Source: CAVSXS01 sp963767715
Lineage (GTDB): Bacteria; Chloroflexota; Ktedonobacteria; Ktedonobacterales; Ktedonobacteraceae
Direction: 5' to 3'
NCBI GenBank assembly: GCA_963767715.1
Contig: CAVYFA010000001.1
Coordinates: 868,001-932,000 of the forward strand
Length of the DNA stretch: 64,000 nucleotides
In this document: in pieces, positions 8,478-19,562 of the stretch
How positions within the stretch are numbered: the first letter of the stretch is position 1
Layout: each line of letters opens with the position of its first letter
Made by a program: the position numbers and the translations under genes
The notes under the pieces: generated by a model
Databases searched by the model: none
Told to the model about the DNA's origin: nothing
The model's input: the letters and a program-made list of their open reading frames with translations, nothing else

Positions 8478-8702
8478 ATGACAACGAATTTTGACTTCAG
8501 TCGTTCTTCCCTGCTTATGGAACAGTATCACCGCGAGATGGATATCATTGACGCGGCCCTCCAGGATGAAAGTCAGGATGAACATGAAGAACGCTTAAGT
8601 CTCGTTTCGCGTTCGTGGTCTCTCTCCTGCGCTTGCTACCAATGTGAGGTCCTGGCTGTTGATGTGCCTGTCTCCGCTTCTGTCGTCTCCGCTCGTTCGT
8701 GA
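8478..8702 (+). CDS. Small hypothetical protein upstream of a MazF-like gene, candidate antitoxin
   Basis: ATG 8478 with AAAGAGG just upstream opens a 74-residue frame, MTTNFDFSRSSLLMEQYHRE onward. It is rich in acidic residues in the first half (ALQDESQDEHEE) and has CACYQC near residue 54. I do not recognise a family. It ends 47 bases before the MazF/PemK-like gene on the same strand, the order usual for an antitoxin-toxin pair, but no DNA-binding motif is evident. Confidence 0.5.
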   Translation: MTTNFDFSRSSLLMEQYHREMDIIDAALQDESQDEHEERLSLVSRSWSLSCACYQCEVLAVDVPVSASVVSARS

Positions 8703-8749
8703 CCCTTTCAATCGAGTGCGGGCTATAAACAGGGAAATTGTAGTGTGCG

Positions 8750-9178
8750 ATGCCTCACCCAGAACTATTAGCGGATGCCCTGACCTATAATACTCCTGTG
8801 CAGTTCGGTATAGTGTATTGGGTTAATTTCGGATATCCTCCCTTACCTCCTGGCATCGAAGAAATGCGCATCCTCGACTGGCATCCCGCGCTGGTCGTCT
8901 CCAGCGATCCATTTTGTCGCCACGCCGGCGCCGTCAACGTCGTTGCGCTCACCTCCTATCGCGGCAAGCTGCGTCCCTACCATCACCTGCTGTTGAAGCG
9001 CGATTACCCCTTGCTTGACACCGATAGCCTCGTCAAGACAGAATTAATGTACCCGGTGCTGCGCAGCCTCCTGGCCGACCAGTACGCCATCTGCCGACTG
9101 AACGAGAACGACCTGCGCATCATCATGGGCAAGATCGCGAACAGCCTGGCAATCACCATGTTTTATTCGCTGCATTAA
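8750..9178 (+). CDS. MazF/PemK-like protein, possible endoribonuclease toxin
   Basis: The 142-residue product follows the MazF/PemK barrel pattern: FGIVYWVNFGYPPLPPGIEE, then DWHPALVVSSDPFC, VNVVALTSYRG, a basic-histidine strand YHHLLLKRDYPLLDTDSLVK and ELMYPVLRSLL, ending with a helix containing NDLRIIMGKIANSL. MazF toxins cut mRNA at short motifs. The usual RG[DE] at the first strand is replaced by YWVNFGYP, and the loop is longer than in classic MazF, so activity is uncertain. The gene sits 23 bases before selA. Confidence 0.65.
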   Translation: MPHPELLADALTYNTPVQFGIVYWVNFGYPPLPPGIEEMRILDWHPALVVSSDPFCRHAGAVNVVALTSYRGKLRPYHHLLLKRDYPLLDTDSLVKTELMYPVLRSLLADQYAICRLNENDLRIIMGKIANSLAITMFYSLH

Positions 9179-9201
9179 ACCGCCTGAATTGGGAGCGGCG
9201 C

Positions 9202-10567
<1,366 letters not shown>

Positions 10568-10596
<29 letters not shown>

Positions 10597-11110
10597 GAAC
10601 CGTATTCCAGTTTCGTGCCGTCCCCACCGTTTTCAGCTTCTTCTCAATCAAACCAGGCATAAGCTTTGACCGCCCAATGCCGTCCGGATAATAGACATGC
10701 AATTCTTTGCCGTTTACAAAAATCTCCTCGGGACCAACATATGTTTCCAGAAGGTTCTTCTGCGCGGCATCATCGGGGCGTGTCCCCAGAAACATAACAA
10801 CTATCCAATTTGGCGCCTTGTCCGGTTGGTTCTGAAACGGGTTGCGCTCAATGATCTCTCCTAGCTCGGCTGAACTACGCACGAAGACATCCGAGTGAAA
10901 GCCAAATTTTTGCTCGAAGTTATCCTCGATTTGCCTTCGCAGTCGCTCCACATCTTCCTCCTGACTGCTAAAGACCACGTTCCCACTCTGTATATAGGTG
11001 AAGACATCCTCTAAACCTAGAGACTCGTGCAGCTCTTTGAGTTCAACCATTTTTACCTTGCGCTGCCCTCCAACATTGATGCCGCGGAACAGTGATACAA
11101 ACGCTGTCAT
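10568..11110 (-). CDS. DUF1697 family protein
   Basis: The start MTAFVSLFRGINVGGQRKVK is the signature of DUF1697. It is followed by LESLG-type helix text (HESLGLEDVFTYIQSGNVVF), the ERNPF motif and the KLMPGLIEKKLKTVGTARNW segment near the end. The 180-residue length matches the family. Function of the family is not established. The gene is convergent with selA, sharing 29 bases. A run AAGAGGAGTG precedes the ATG. Confidence 0.92.
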
Positions 11111-11223
11111 TTTTCACTCCTCTTGCTTTTCCTTTACAATAGATTACTTTGAAAAGATTTACAAGAGATATAATGCCTTGCAGTTATAGAATCTTGATGC
11201 CATCAAAGAAGTGAGGAGATGTA

Positions 11224-11580
11224 ATGAGATTTCCCCTTATCTCAGTCGGGAGCAGCGGTAATACGATCCTGGAAGCAAACAAATCAGCGGTTTTCGGTTT
11301 CGGCAGACGAAGACCTGGCCAGAGCGTGGTGTCAAAAGCCGAGGCACTGCTGGCCGGCCGCACAGCGCCCCAGCTTCTGGCAATCACCGTCCCTATAGCG
11401 ACGGCATTTACCTCAATGACCTGGGCGATAGTGACATACTTGATGGTACGCGAACGATATCGGGCAGAAGTTGAACAGGCACGCCTGGAAGCCGAAGTGT
11501 ACAAAGCAGGCTACAGATCAAAAGAGCCGCCACTCTTGCAGGCTGACGATCACCCGATCGATGGGCACCCCGTTCACTAA
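11224..11580 (+). CDS. Small hypothetical protein with one membrane helix
   Basis: ATG 11224 is preceded by GAGGAG. The 118-residue product has a basic region FGFGRRRPGQ, a hydrophobic segment at about residues 50-78 (ending IVTYLMV) and a charged coiled tail RERYRAEVEQARLEAEVYKA. The layout suggests a membrane-anchored helix. No family is recognised. A repeat block starts right after the stop. Confidence 0.6.
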   Translation: MRFPLISVGSSGNTILEANKSAVFGFGRRRPGQSVVSKAEALLAGRTAPQLLAITVPIATAFTSMTWAIVTYLMVRERYRAEVEQARLEAEVYKAGYRSKEPPLLQADDHPIDGHPVH

Positions 11581-11582
11581 CG

Positions 11583-11830
11583 AATAAATGCGGACATCAT
11601 AATATCCATCGCACTGGCCGATAATGCACATTAACAAATTAATGCGGACAGGATAGCAACCATCGGACTGGCCGATAAATCGGCGGCCTACTCTGGCCTG
11701 GCGGCCGTAGGCGCAATCAATGGGGTCCTACCGATGTCCGGATCAATTGGTTAATCTGCATAATCGGCGGTGGCCACGATCAATCGGGCCCTACTCCTGC
11801 CTGGGCGATAGATGGGGCCGGACAGATCCG
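11583..11830. repeat. Family C repeat block, copy 1
   Basis: The block is built from variants of CGATAAATCGGCGG and TGGCCGATAA, with GCGGACA units. The same words recur at 36655-36795 and 51125-51300, always in intergenic DNA. No reading frame is conserved across them. Confidence 0.65.
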
Positions 11831-11861
11831 CCGACGAAGAGCCAAACGGGTTCCACTCCAG

Positions 11862-12091
11862 GACGATCCTGCTGGCAGCTTTGTGGCTGCCAGCAGAGGA
11901 CTTGTAAAAAATAGATGCGTGCCAGAAAGATTTTTTTGCACCCGGTAAATCCGCCTGAGAAGCGGCTTCAGGCAGGTACCGATGATCATTTACCGCTCAA
12001 AATGAGCGGTAAATTTCCAGAATGTTCGCCGTGTCAGGCTTGCGGCGATTGAAGCGATGGTTGACGATGACCTGGAGGGATTGTCGCGACG
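11862..12091. repeat. Family D structured repeat, copy 1
   Basis: About 230 bases match 16547-16766 closely, including GTAAAAAATAGATGCGT, GCCTGAGAAGCGGCTTCAGGC and the perfect hairpin 11988-12014 (arms ATTTACCGCTC/GAGCGGTAAAT). The similarity ends just before the truncated VOC gene, so the element or its insertion may have cut that gene. Confidence 0.75.
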
Positions 12092-12122
12092 GCTGGAAGA
12101 GGGCGGAGATTCTTCGCTTCGC

Positions 12123-12371
12123 TCAGAATGACATATCCGTTCCTCTGATCAGCTCTCCAGGACTCATCATGTCAGACGCCATAAGCTCGATCCCGCCATT
12201 TTTTAAGCGAGAATGCATAAGAGTATTATGCATGTGGGCCGGCATCTGGTCTTTCATGGGAGATTCTCCAAAGGTCATAATGGATAATTCTCCACCCAGA
12301 CATGCATGGTAGAATTCCATTGCTTCTCGGCAATTGCCGGTAAAGCTTATGTACGGATTGAGTTGTGCCAT
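12123..12371 (-). pseudogene. Truncated PhnB-like VOC protein
   Basis: The frame begins like a PhnB/3-demethylubiquinone-type VOC protein (MAQLNPYISFTGNCREAMEF, then YHACLGGELSIMTFGES and GGIELMASDMM) but stops at 82 residues, whereas the family has about 130-140. The missing half should lie to the left, where family D repeat sequence and a TCGCTTCGCTCAGAATGACA tag are found instead. It is most simply a gene cut by repeat insertion. Confidence 0.75.
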
Positions 12372-12702
12372 CGTAGCGTTTCTCCTTATGTGGCAGTATC
12401 CCCTGAGCGGTTACTAGGACGAAATAGTACCGTTCGATTGCCGATGTATTATTGGCCGCTTGAAAGTCGGATTGCTATTGTATATTACAAATCTTTCATA
12501 GTGAAGACCTATATCGAAATTACTTGAAAATGAAAGAAATATTGAGTATACTCGTTGAGGTGAACAATACGCATAGGAAACTTTTACGTGTTGCACGTAG
12601 TTTCGGCAACTTCTCTATTCCCTCATTGTCCTCTGTAGCAGGCCCTGTAGCAGTTTTAAGTTGGTAAGTGGGATTAGTAATTTCCTCAAAAGGAGGAGCG
12701 GT
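12372..12702. other. Intergenic region without recognisable gene
   Basis: These 331 bases separate the divergent truncated VOC gene and the M23 peptidase gene. They are AT-rich around 12470-12560, and must hold the promoters of both genes. The open frames across them have no ribosome site and no family resemblance. Confidence 0.5.
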
Positions 12703-14064
12703 ATGCTTCGCTCTTTATTCCGGCGTCCTGGCATTGCAGTATTGCTTGTGCTACTCATAACAATGGCATTGTCCTTGAGGATGCCTCTTCACACAGTCTT
12801 TGCGCAGGGGGGATTAAGCATCCCATCGACGGGCACAGTGACCCAACCTTTTCTAGGGAACTACAGTCTCGAGAAGTGGTATAGCTCGTACTATGACCAG
12901 AACAACGTCCTTCAAACTCGGCCGAAAAAAGGTGCCCATTCTGGTGTAGATATTTCTAATGGCACTGTTGATTGCTCCACAGCTAATCCGGTGTACGCGG
13001 CTGCATCAGGCACGGTTATATGGGCCGGGTTCGATCCGAGTGGCAACGGGTTCGGTTGGTCCGTCGTGGTGAACAATGGCTTTGGCATTGGGGGAAATGG
13101 GTACTATACCTACACTCTGTATGGTCATATGGGGACCGTCGGGACCTCTCAGAAAAAAAGTACGAGTTGTGTGCAGGTCCAGGTTGGCCAACAAGTCAAT
13201 CCGGCTGGGAGCAGTAACCCCACCATTTTAGGATATCAAGGTTCAAGCGGGCTAAAAAAACCCGCCACGCATGTCCACTTCACGATTTTTGCTGGAACCC
13301 AAAATGTGACGCAGTTGTCGTCGCCTTATGTTCCGAATGCCTACCCTGCGAGTCCTGATTTCTACACCTGCCTGGCGCTTACCCAGGGAGATGCATCGCC
13401 TACCTCTAGCGTAACAGCCGGTCAGAGCGGCTGTACCACCCATCCTACATACTTTGATGACTTCAGTAGTTACACACCCGGCCAGCCACCTACAGGCTAC
13501 CTCCTCCGGGGTGCCAGTGGGGTTGTTCCAACAGTGCAGGAAGTAGGGGGAACTGGACCTGCCTATCGCCTGCTAAGTTTCCCATATGTCGGAGGTCAAT
13601 ACTGGGATAGCTGGGCGCTGAAGGACGGGCTGACGCTCCAGGCTCCATACGTGGTCACGGCCAAGATTAACTTCCAAACGAGCGGTGATCGGGGCGGATT
13701 AACCATCGCCTGGAATGACACCAATTGGGATCGAATCGACATACAACCAAACATCTACTGGCAAGACGTCGAATTTCGCATCACCTACACTGGCCCCAAC
13801 CCCTCCTCCCCAGTTGTCACCGGTGCAGCCCTCACTCCTGGTGGCCTTCCAATGCAGGTAGGGACTGATTATTGGCTCCAGGTCGCTGCTACCAGCAATG
13901 GGCCAGGACAGGGCCAGGTTATAGTCTCCTGGTCGACAGATGGGACGAACTTTACTCCTATCGTGACCGCTACAGGGTTAGCGGATGTAAGCGGACTGGC
14001 AGGGATGGGGACAGCCGGTCCAAATCTTCCGAATACCTTTTTTGATGACTTTCAAATTGCATAA
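12703..14064 (+). CDS. Secreted M23 (LytM-type) peptidase with C-terminal LamG-like domain
   Basis: ATG 12703 follows AGGAGG at 12691-12696. The 453-residue protein has a basic start and a hydrophobic core ending at VFAQGG, a signal peptide. The M23 zinc-peptidase region carries HSGVD (His79, Asp83), TLYGHMG and THVHF (His190, His192), the residues expected for zinc and catalysis, so it should cleave peptidoglycan cross-bridges or other glycyl peptides outside the cell. From about residue 250 a DDFSSYTPGQ start introduces a beta-rich concanavalin-like domain ending FFDDFQIA. A terminator hairpin follows. Confidence 0.88.
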   Translation: MLRSLFRRPGIAVLLVLLITMALSLRMPLHTVFAQGGLSIPSTGTVTQPFLGNYSLEKWYSSYYDQNNVLQTRPKKGAHSGVDISNGTVDCSTANPVYAAASGTVIWAGFDPSGNGFGWSVVVNNGFGIGGNGYYTYTLYGHMGTVGTSQKKSTSCVQVQVGQQVNPAGSSNPTILGYQGSSGLKKPATHVHFTIFAGTQNVTQLSSPYVPNAYPASPDFYTCLALTQGDASPTSSVTAGQSGCTTHPTYFDDFSSYTPGQPPTGYLLRGASGVVPTVQEVGGTGPAYRLLSFPYVGGQYWDSWALKDGLTLQAPYVVTAKINFQTSGDRGGLTIAWNDTNWDRIDIQPNIYWQDVEFRITYTGPNPSSPVVTGAALTPGGLPMQVGTDYWLQVAATSNGPGQGQVIVSWSTDGTNFTPIVTATGLADVSGLAGMGTAGPNLPNTFFDDFQIA

Positions 14065-14087
14065 GTGGTCTTCACCTGCATAGAAAA

Positions 14088-14118
14088 GGAGAGGACAGCT
14101 TTAGAAGCTGCCCTCTCC
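14088..14118. terminator. Bidirectional hairpin between convergent genes
   Basis: Arms 14088-14101 and 14105-14118 (GGAGAGGACAGCTT with AAGCTGCCCTCTCC, one G-T pair) lie 24 bases after the M23 stop and 77 bases beyond the stop of the opposing SBBP gene. Short T/A runs flank it. Confidence 0.65.
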
Positions 14119-14194
14119 GCATAAGCATATGGCACTGCTTACACACGGCGACGAGAGCCGCCACCGACTGCACGCAGGAGCGCGATAGTGAACC

Positions 14195-16323
14195 TCACGG
14201 CCCAATCTTGCTCACGAACGCATCATAGGAGCCACCACCAAATTGCGCCTGGAAGGCATTCTTCGTCGGGAATTGCCTGGACTGCGTATACCCGGCAACA
14301 TAGAGGTTGCCCGCGCTATCGACGGCGATCCCGTTGCCCTGGTCGTCGTATTCGCTCCCCCCGAAATAGGTGCTGAAAAGCAGAGCGCTCCCGTTGGCCT
14401 TCAACTCTGATATGAAGACATCGGCAAAAGCAATTTTCTTTTGGATCGGATTGACAAGCGGGAAATCCGAGGAATCGCTATAGCCCGTCAAGTAGACACT
14501 ACCTGAACTGGTGACCGCGATGCCAAAGCCTTCATCGTGCCCACTGCCACCCAGGTAGGTACTGAAGACGAAGGCATTGCCGCCGGCGTTCAGTTCCGAG
14601 ACAAATGCATTGACGTGTCCGCGATTGGTGGGTTGCAGGGCATTCTTCGTGGGGAAATTCTTGGAAGCCAGTCCATCCTGTGACATAGATGTTGTTCGCG
14701 CTGTCCACTGCGATGGCCTGGGGAATATCCAGGGTGCTCCCACCCAGAAAGGTGCTGAAGACCAGGGCACTGCCGCCGGCGTTCAGCTTCGAGATGAAGC
14801 CCGTACCGGTACCGGGGTGCAGATCCTTTTTCTGGAGCGCATTCTTCGTGGGAAAATCTCCAGAGCCGGTATCCCCCGTGAGGTAGACATTACCTGTGCT
14901 GTCCACGGCGATGCCCGCACCCTGGTCATAGTCGCTGCCCCCCAGGTAGGTGCTGTAGACCAGGCTGCTTCCGACCGTATTCAACTTCGTCACAAACGCA
15001 GTCCATGCCGAGGAATGATTGGCCGGCTGCAGCGCGTTTTTAATCGGGAAATCCGTGGAGGAGGTATAGCCTGTGAGATAGACATTGCTCGCGCTATCCA
15101 CGGCGATGCTCTGGCCAAGATCATCCTGGCTGCCTCCCAGGTAGGTGCTATAGACCAGCCCATTGCCGCCGGCATTGAGTTTCGTCACAAACGCATCATA
15201 ACCAGAGGTACCCCCGTGATTCGTACCCTGAAACGCATTCCTGGTCGGGAAATCCGTGGAGGAGGTATAGCCTGTGACGTAGGCATTGCCTGTACTGTCC
15301 ACCGCTATACTATAGCCAGATCTCAAATCCCCGGCCGCCAAGATACGTGCTATAGACCAATGCGTTGCCGCCGGCATTCAACTTCGCCACGAATACATCA
15401 CCACCCCCATGATATGTGGCTTGAAAGGCGTTCTTAGTTGGGAAATTCGCCGAGTAGGTATAGCCCGTGACGTAGGCGTTGCCTGCGCTGTCCAGCGCAA
15501 CGCCATAGGCCTGGTCATCACCGTTGCCACCAAGGTAGGTGGAGTAGGTCAACACCGGATCAATGATGAGGGGCCGCGTGGTATCATAGGCTCCTACCGC
15601 AAAGCCGACCTGGTTGGCGCCAAGCAAGACATAGCGACCAGGGATAGCCTGTTTAGAGCCAGCAATCTGCTGGTAGATGAACGGCCTGGGCTGAAGCACC
15701 TCACCGTTTGCCATGCGCAGCACCAGGTTGCCCTGCGCATCTACGTACAGGCTCTGTTCACCCGCAACGGTCAGCCTGATGATACTCGGGCTCACCCCGG
15801 GGGCCAGCATAAAATCGTACTCCAACTGGCTCTGATTGCCATAGTAGACGAGATTGACACCAGAGTACACGTTTTGATACATGACTTTGGCATAGGTGGG
15901 AACGTTGGTATGCCATGAACTCGCATCGCTGCCGATGAAGTAGTTGGTTTTACCAGGGAGTTTCTGCAAGCCAATCACCTGGGGGTGGGGATAAGCGCCC
16001 GCCAGGTGGAAGCGCAACACGCTCTGGCCGGTCTTGCCAGCAAAGCTAAGTAGCGGATCGGCAGCGGTCAAGAACAAGGTGTAGCCATTGCCATGGGCGA
16101 GGAACCTGACACTACTGTCGGTCTGGCCCGCATTGGCTTCAAATACAAGGGGGAGTTTGCCGTAGGTGTTGAGTGGTCTCGCCGGGCCTGCCACGTTGGG
16201 GGGATGTGATATGAGCAGTTTCTGCCCTCCAAAAGGGGAATGTACTGCAAGCACGCTCACACTCGTCACTATAAATACTACAAGGACCAACGTATAACAG
16301 CGGACGCGGAAACTGCTCACCAT
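14195..16323 (-). pseudogene. SBBP beta-propeller repeat protein, two frameshifts
   Basis: A leftward gene starts at 16323 with a signal peptide (VRCYTLVLVVFIVTSVSVLA), a DUF7948-type region (PLVFEANAGQTDSSVRFLAHG), then many repeats of the form SIAVDSTGNAYVTGYTSSTD-FPT. These build an extracellular propeller. The frame breaks twice. One extra base in a G run near 15330 ends the first frame at FEIWL. A second break near 14660 (TTTCCCC run) shifts again. With both corrected the product would be about 709 residues. Both breaks lie in homopolymers, so read error is possible, but neighbouring genes are decayed too. Confidence 0.8.
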
Positions 16324-16546
16324 TGCCTCCTCTCAGTGCTACCAGCATGCGGCAGCGCTCGTCTAACGGGTTCTCAAAGCCAAAAAAGCATATTCCCCCA
16401 CATTACACTATTACGTTGAGAGGTTACGGGACCCAATATTAAGTACCTATGGTCCCTCCCACGACAACCTGATTGAGAATATGACCATCCAAAGCGATGG
16501 ACCTACCGAATTTCGGCTGTTGCTTGCGGCATTATGACGATCCTGC

Positions 16547-16766
16547 TGCCAGCTTTGTGGCCGCCGGGAGAGAACTTGTAAAAAATAGATGCGTTCCAGA
16601 AAGAATTTTTTGGGCCCGATAAAGCTGCCTGAGAAGCGGCTTCAGGCAGGCCTCGATGATCATTTACCGCTCAAAATGAGCGGTAAATTTCCAGGATGTT
16701 TGCCGCGGCAGGCGTGCGGCGAGTGAAGCGGCGGTCGACGATGGCCGGGAGGTGTGGTCGCGATGA
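16547..16766. repeat. Family D structured repeat, copy 2
   Basis: The copy matches 11862-12091 through its length, with compensated or conserved stems. The ATTTACCGCTC hairpin is at 16662-16688 and the GCCTGA/TCAGGC stem precedes it. It lies upstream of the leftward SBBP gene. No protein is conserved between copies. Confidence 0.75.
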
Positions 16767-16858
16767 GCGGGCGGCGATCAGCAGAGTTTGCAGGTCCAGG
16801 GCGGTCGAGAATGAAGTTTGCCGGGCAAGAGAGAGGCAAGCAAGGGGCCCCACACCAC

Positions 16859-17004
16859 CTTACACGGGGAGGGTTCTCTCGAGAAAGGGCCAGCGCGAGC
16901 GGGCGGCGAGGGCTAAGGCACCCGCAAGGGGCCCCCACACCACTCCCCGCCGCCCCTGCCTCTACAATGAACCGATATCCAATAAAAAAACCTACCTGGG
17001 TAAG
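16859..17004. repeat. Family A MITE-like repeat, copy 1
   Basis: Imperfect terminal inverted repeats (CTTACAC-GGGGAGGGTT at the left, AAAACCTACCTGGGTAAG at the right) enclose a GC-rich core with GGCACCCGCAAGGGGCCC and GCCTCTACAATGAACCG. A partial extra core lies just left of it (16833-16858). Five more copies are in the window. Confidence 0.8.
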
Positions 17005-17330
17005 AGGATCTGGGTGCCCTCGGGCCAGACCCTTCCCCTTCGCTGCGCTCAGGGCTTCGGCTTTGGGGAGAAGCGTATCAAATATCTCACTTGACGAGAC
17101 TTTCAATGCTATTGGCGATCATCGTTCGGCCAGAGATAAAATCAGCACAACAAACATGTTGTCTTCACTTGAATAAAAAAGGAACTCTTGCATTGCGGTG
17201 ACTCGAGAAGCTGGGGTAGAATAGTGTCATCAAGCTGAACTGTTAGATGCCGACGTGCCAATCACCTGGCGAAAGAGTCACCGTCTGTGGGGCGAGTTTT
17301 CCTTGACCGGCTGGCAAGAGGGAACGAAGG

Positions 17331-17702
17331 ATGTCGAGCACATCGCACAAAGAATTTCGCCAGAGCAACGGACATCAGCGGTTGCGCCGGGTGGTTTTTG
17401 GGTTCCTCGTGCTCTTCTGCCTGGCTCTGGTTTCTCCCTATCTTCCTCATCCTCAGATACCGCTGGTCAGCGCAACCAGCACCGGCATCAAGATCATGCC
17501 ATTGGGGAACTCGATTACCTACGGGCAGGGGTCCTCAACGGGAGGAGGATATCGACTTCCGCTCTGGAACGAGTTGAGGGCACGTGGATTTCCTCTCGAG
17601 TTTGTTGGATCTGTCCAGAGTGGACCAACCAGCTTCGATCGGGAGAATGAGGGACACCCCGGTTGGAAAATCAATCAAATTGCGGCACAAGTCGTCCACT
17701 GA
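17331..17702 (+). pseudogene. Truncated SGNH/GDSL hydrolase
   Basis: The frame has a membrane or signal segment (VVFGFLVLFCLALVSPYLP) and then block I of an SGNH hydrolase, KIMPLGNSITYGQGS, followed by GYRLPLWNELRARG and FDRENEGHPGWKINQIA. It stops after 123 residues, before blocks II, III and V with the oxyanion and His residues. No continuation is seen in other frames, so it is an N-terminal fragment. The DinB gene starts 198 bases later. Confidence 0.75.
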
Positions 17703-17899
17703 CGGAAAAACTTGCAAAAAGCCGCGCATCGGGGTACGATTGGAGCAATAAATTCATCCTGGGGGGGAACAGGGTGCCTGACTCTTTCCACCCAATCCAT
17801 TCCGCATCAAACAGCAGAATCACTCGCGTTTTTGAGCGCAATGATGTCAAACACACCATTCTGGAGAGTCACACACTTTTGCTCGAAGGGGAGAACTAC

Positions 17900-18376
17900 A
17901 TGAATCGTAGCATGCAAGAAAAATGGTCCTGGATCGAGGCAACGCATAGCCTGCGCTCACAGTTGTTAGAGAGTCTGAGCAATGCTGACCTCGCCTTCAG
18001 CCCGGGTGGAGAGAATGTCACGTTGGGGAGGCTCCTGCGGGAGTCGGGAGAGGTTGAATATTCCTACATTCACTCGCTGAAAACCTTCAAGCAGGATTGG
18101 TCTTCTCACCACACGGACGCGGGCCTGGAGAGCGACCTACCTCAAATCAAAGCCTGGTATGCCACGCTGGACGAGGAGATGGAAGCCACCCTTGCGGCTT
18201 TCTCAGAGGAAGACCTGTCCAAAACGATTGACCGAGGTGGCGGCTCCAGCATGCCGGTGGACATGCAACTCGATGCCTACCTGCAAGCCCAGTTGATCTT
18301 CCTTGGCAAAGCAGGCGTCTATTTCAGGGCGATGAACAGAGCTTTGCCCCAGCTATTTCAGGAGTATATTGGCTGA
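17900..18376 (+). CDS. DinB-family protein
   Basis: ATG 17900 has GAAGGGGAG directly upstream; the open frame further 5' is the end of unrelated sequence. The 158-residue product is all-helical in pattern, with LRSQLLESLSNADLAFSPGG, LGRLLRESGEVEYSYIHSLK and a late DMQLDAYLQAQLIFLGKAGV, matching the four-helix DinB/YfiT fold. In that fold three histidines usually bind a metal; here only His in YIHSL is clear, so catalytic ability is doubtful. DinB proteins often act as thiol-dependent transferases. Confidence 0.75.
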   Translation: MNRSMQEKWSWIEATHSLRSQLLESLSNADLAFSPGGENVTLGRLLRESGEVEYSYIHSLKTFKQDWSSHHTDAGLESDLPQIKAWYATLDEEMEATLAAFSEEDLSKTIDRGGGSSMPVDMQLDAYLQAQLIFLGKAGVYFRAMNRALPQLFQEYIG

Positions 18377-18484
18377 GTGTCAGGAGGAGGAATATGCGTG
18401 AGGAACAGGAGCAAGTCACCCACAGCAAAATAAGAGGCATGTTCCACCCCTCTGGATTACTCCACAAACTATCAAAGGCCACGC

Positions 18485-19222
18485 TCAGCCATTTGCAGTT
18501 GGAGTCACAGAGGGGGTGTCTAAGAAAACGACAGTGGCTTTAAAGCCATACGCCGCAGCATCGGAAGTGATTTTCCCCTGGGCGTTCTGCCTGGCGTCCG
18601 CCAACAGTTGCGTCTCGTGTGCTTTCGCATACACATCGGTTTTGCAACTCGCGAGCAGCCGGTCAGTGACGTCTTTTGTCACTCCATATTTGTCACTGCT
18701 GTCCTGAATATCGGTTTTGGTCAGTCCATAGTTCAGGAACGTTGGGCTTACGACCGTGACGGTTACCGTTTTTGCGCTGGAGCCGGAGCCGAACGCCAGT
18801 TTCGGCGGGGTGGCATCATAATTGATGCCTGCCTCGACAAAGGCGCTACATGTGACCGTCTCGGTGACGGTGACTGGTTGACAGCCAAACGGCCAGAAGG
18901 GATGACACTCCTGGACGTTTTGATCGGTAACCGTGGCAGACTCGCGTGCCTGGAAATCCTGGTAGGCGTACTGCACCACATTGGTGAGGTGAATTTGGCC
19001 GGCGGTGATCGTCGGGGCTGCGGTGGTCACTGAAGCAGTATGAGTCTGGAAAAACTGACTCATTTTTCCATAGCCTACTATTCCCGCTGACACTACCGCG
19101 AGAACGATTGCAGCCAATACTATATATTTCCCGCGTCTTCGCCTGGGAGATGGTACCAGAACATAGTGGACGCTCGTTTCTGGTCGAACCTTCGGTTCAA
19201 TCTCAGCTCTTTTTAGAGCCAT
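18485..19222 (-). CDS. DUF4230-like membrane-anchored protein
   Basis: ATG 19222 is preceded by AAAGGAG. The 245-residue protein has a basic cytoplasmic head (PSPRRRRGKY), one transmembrane helix at about residues 31-53, and an extracellular domain with QIHLTNVVQYAYQDFQARES, a cysteine-containing HPFWPFGCQPVTVTETVTCS loop and a C-terminal helix rich in Ala and Asp. The pattern resembles DUF4230 proteins. Longer in-frame starts reach 19369 but have no ribosome site. Function is unknown. Confidence 0.65.
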   Translation of the reverse strand: MALKRAEIEPKVRPETSVHYVLVPSPRRRRGKYIVLAAIVLAVVSAGIVGYGKMSQFFQTHTASVTTAAPTITAGQIHLTNVVQYAYQDFQARESATVTDQNVQECHPFWPFGCQPVTVTETVTCSAFVEAGINYDATPPKLAFGSGSSAKTVTVTVVSPTFLNYGLTKTDIQDSSDKYGVTKDVTDRLLASCKTDVYAKAHETQLLADARQNAQGKITSDAAAYGFKATVVFLDTPSVTPTANG

Positions 19223-19489
19223 GATTTTCACTCCTTTCAGAGAACTGGCCTGCACCTGCAAGCGAACTTCGCTCACCTGTCGAACCAGTCCACCAAGGGA
19301 GGTATGTCCTCCGTAGGGTAGTGTCAATGTGCCAAAACGCTTTGAAGCAGAACAAAAAGAATAGTACACTTGTACTAAGTCACTGAGTCAAATCTGCTAT
19401 AGTATAGCAAGGCAAGGGGAAGGTTGTCAAACTATTCAATTTCCCGCTCGTTCGGTAACATTTTTATCTGAGTTGACACGACTATGGGT

Positions 19490-19520
19490 TGTTTCAAAAA
19501 GGGTCCAGCGTGTTGAAAAA
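19490..19520. repeat. Left copy of a 31-bp inverted repeat flanking the transposase region
   Basis: TGTTTCAAAAAGGGTCCAGC onward is the reverse complement, with three mismatches, of 22849-22879. It lies 43 bases beyond the end of the transposase pseudogene, where the IS end is expected. Confidence 0.75.
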
Positions 19521-19562
19521 GTCCTTAGTAAGCTCATCAGCAAAGAGAGACACCTGGTTTCC

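Noticed and set aside
14577..15437. 286-codon rightward frame in the SBBP region
   Set aside because: It is the mirror of repeated propeller codons. The minus-strand repeats carry the signal.
19388..19460. AT-rich stretch that might be an origin
   Set aside because: No DnaA-box cluster or dnaA/dnaN gene is near.
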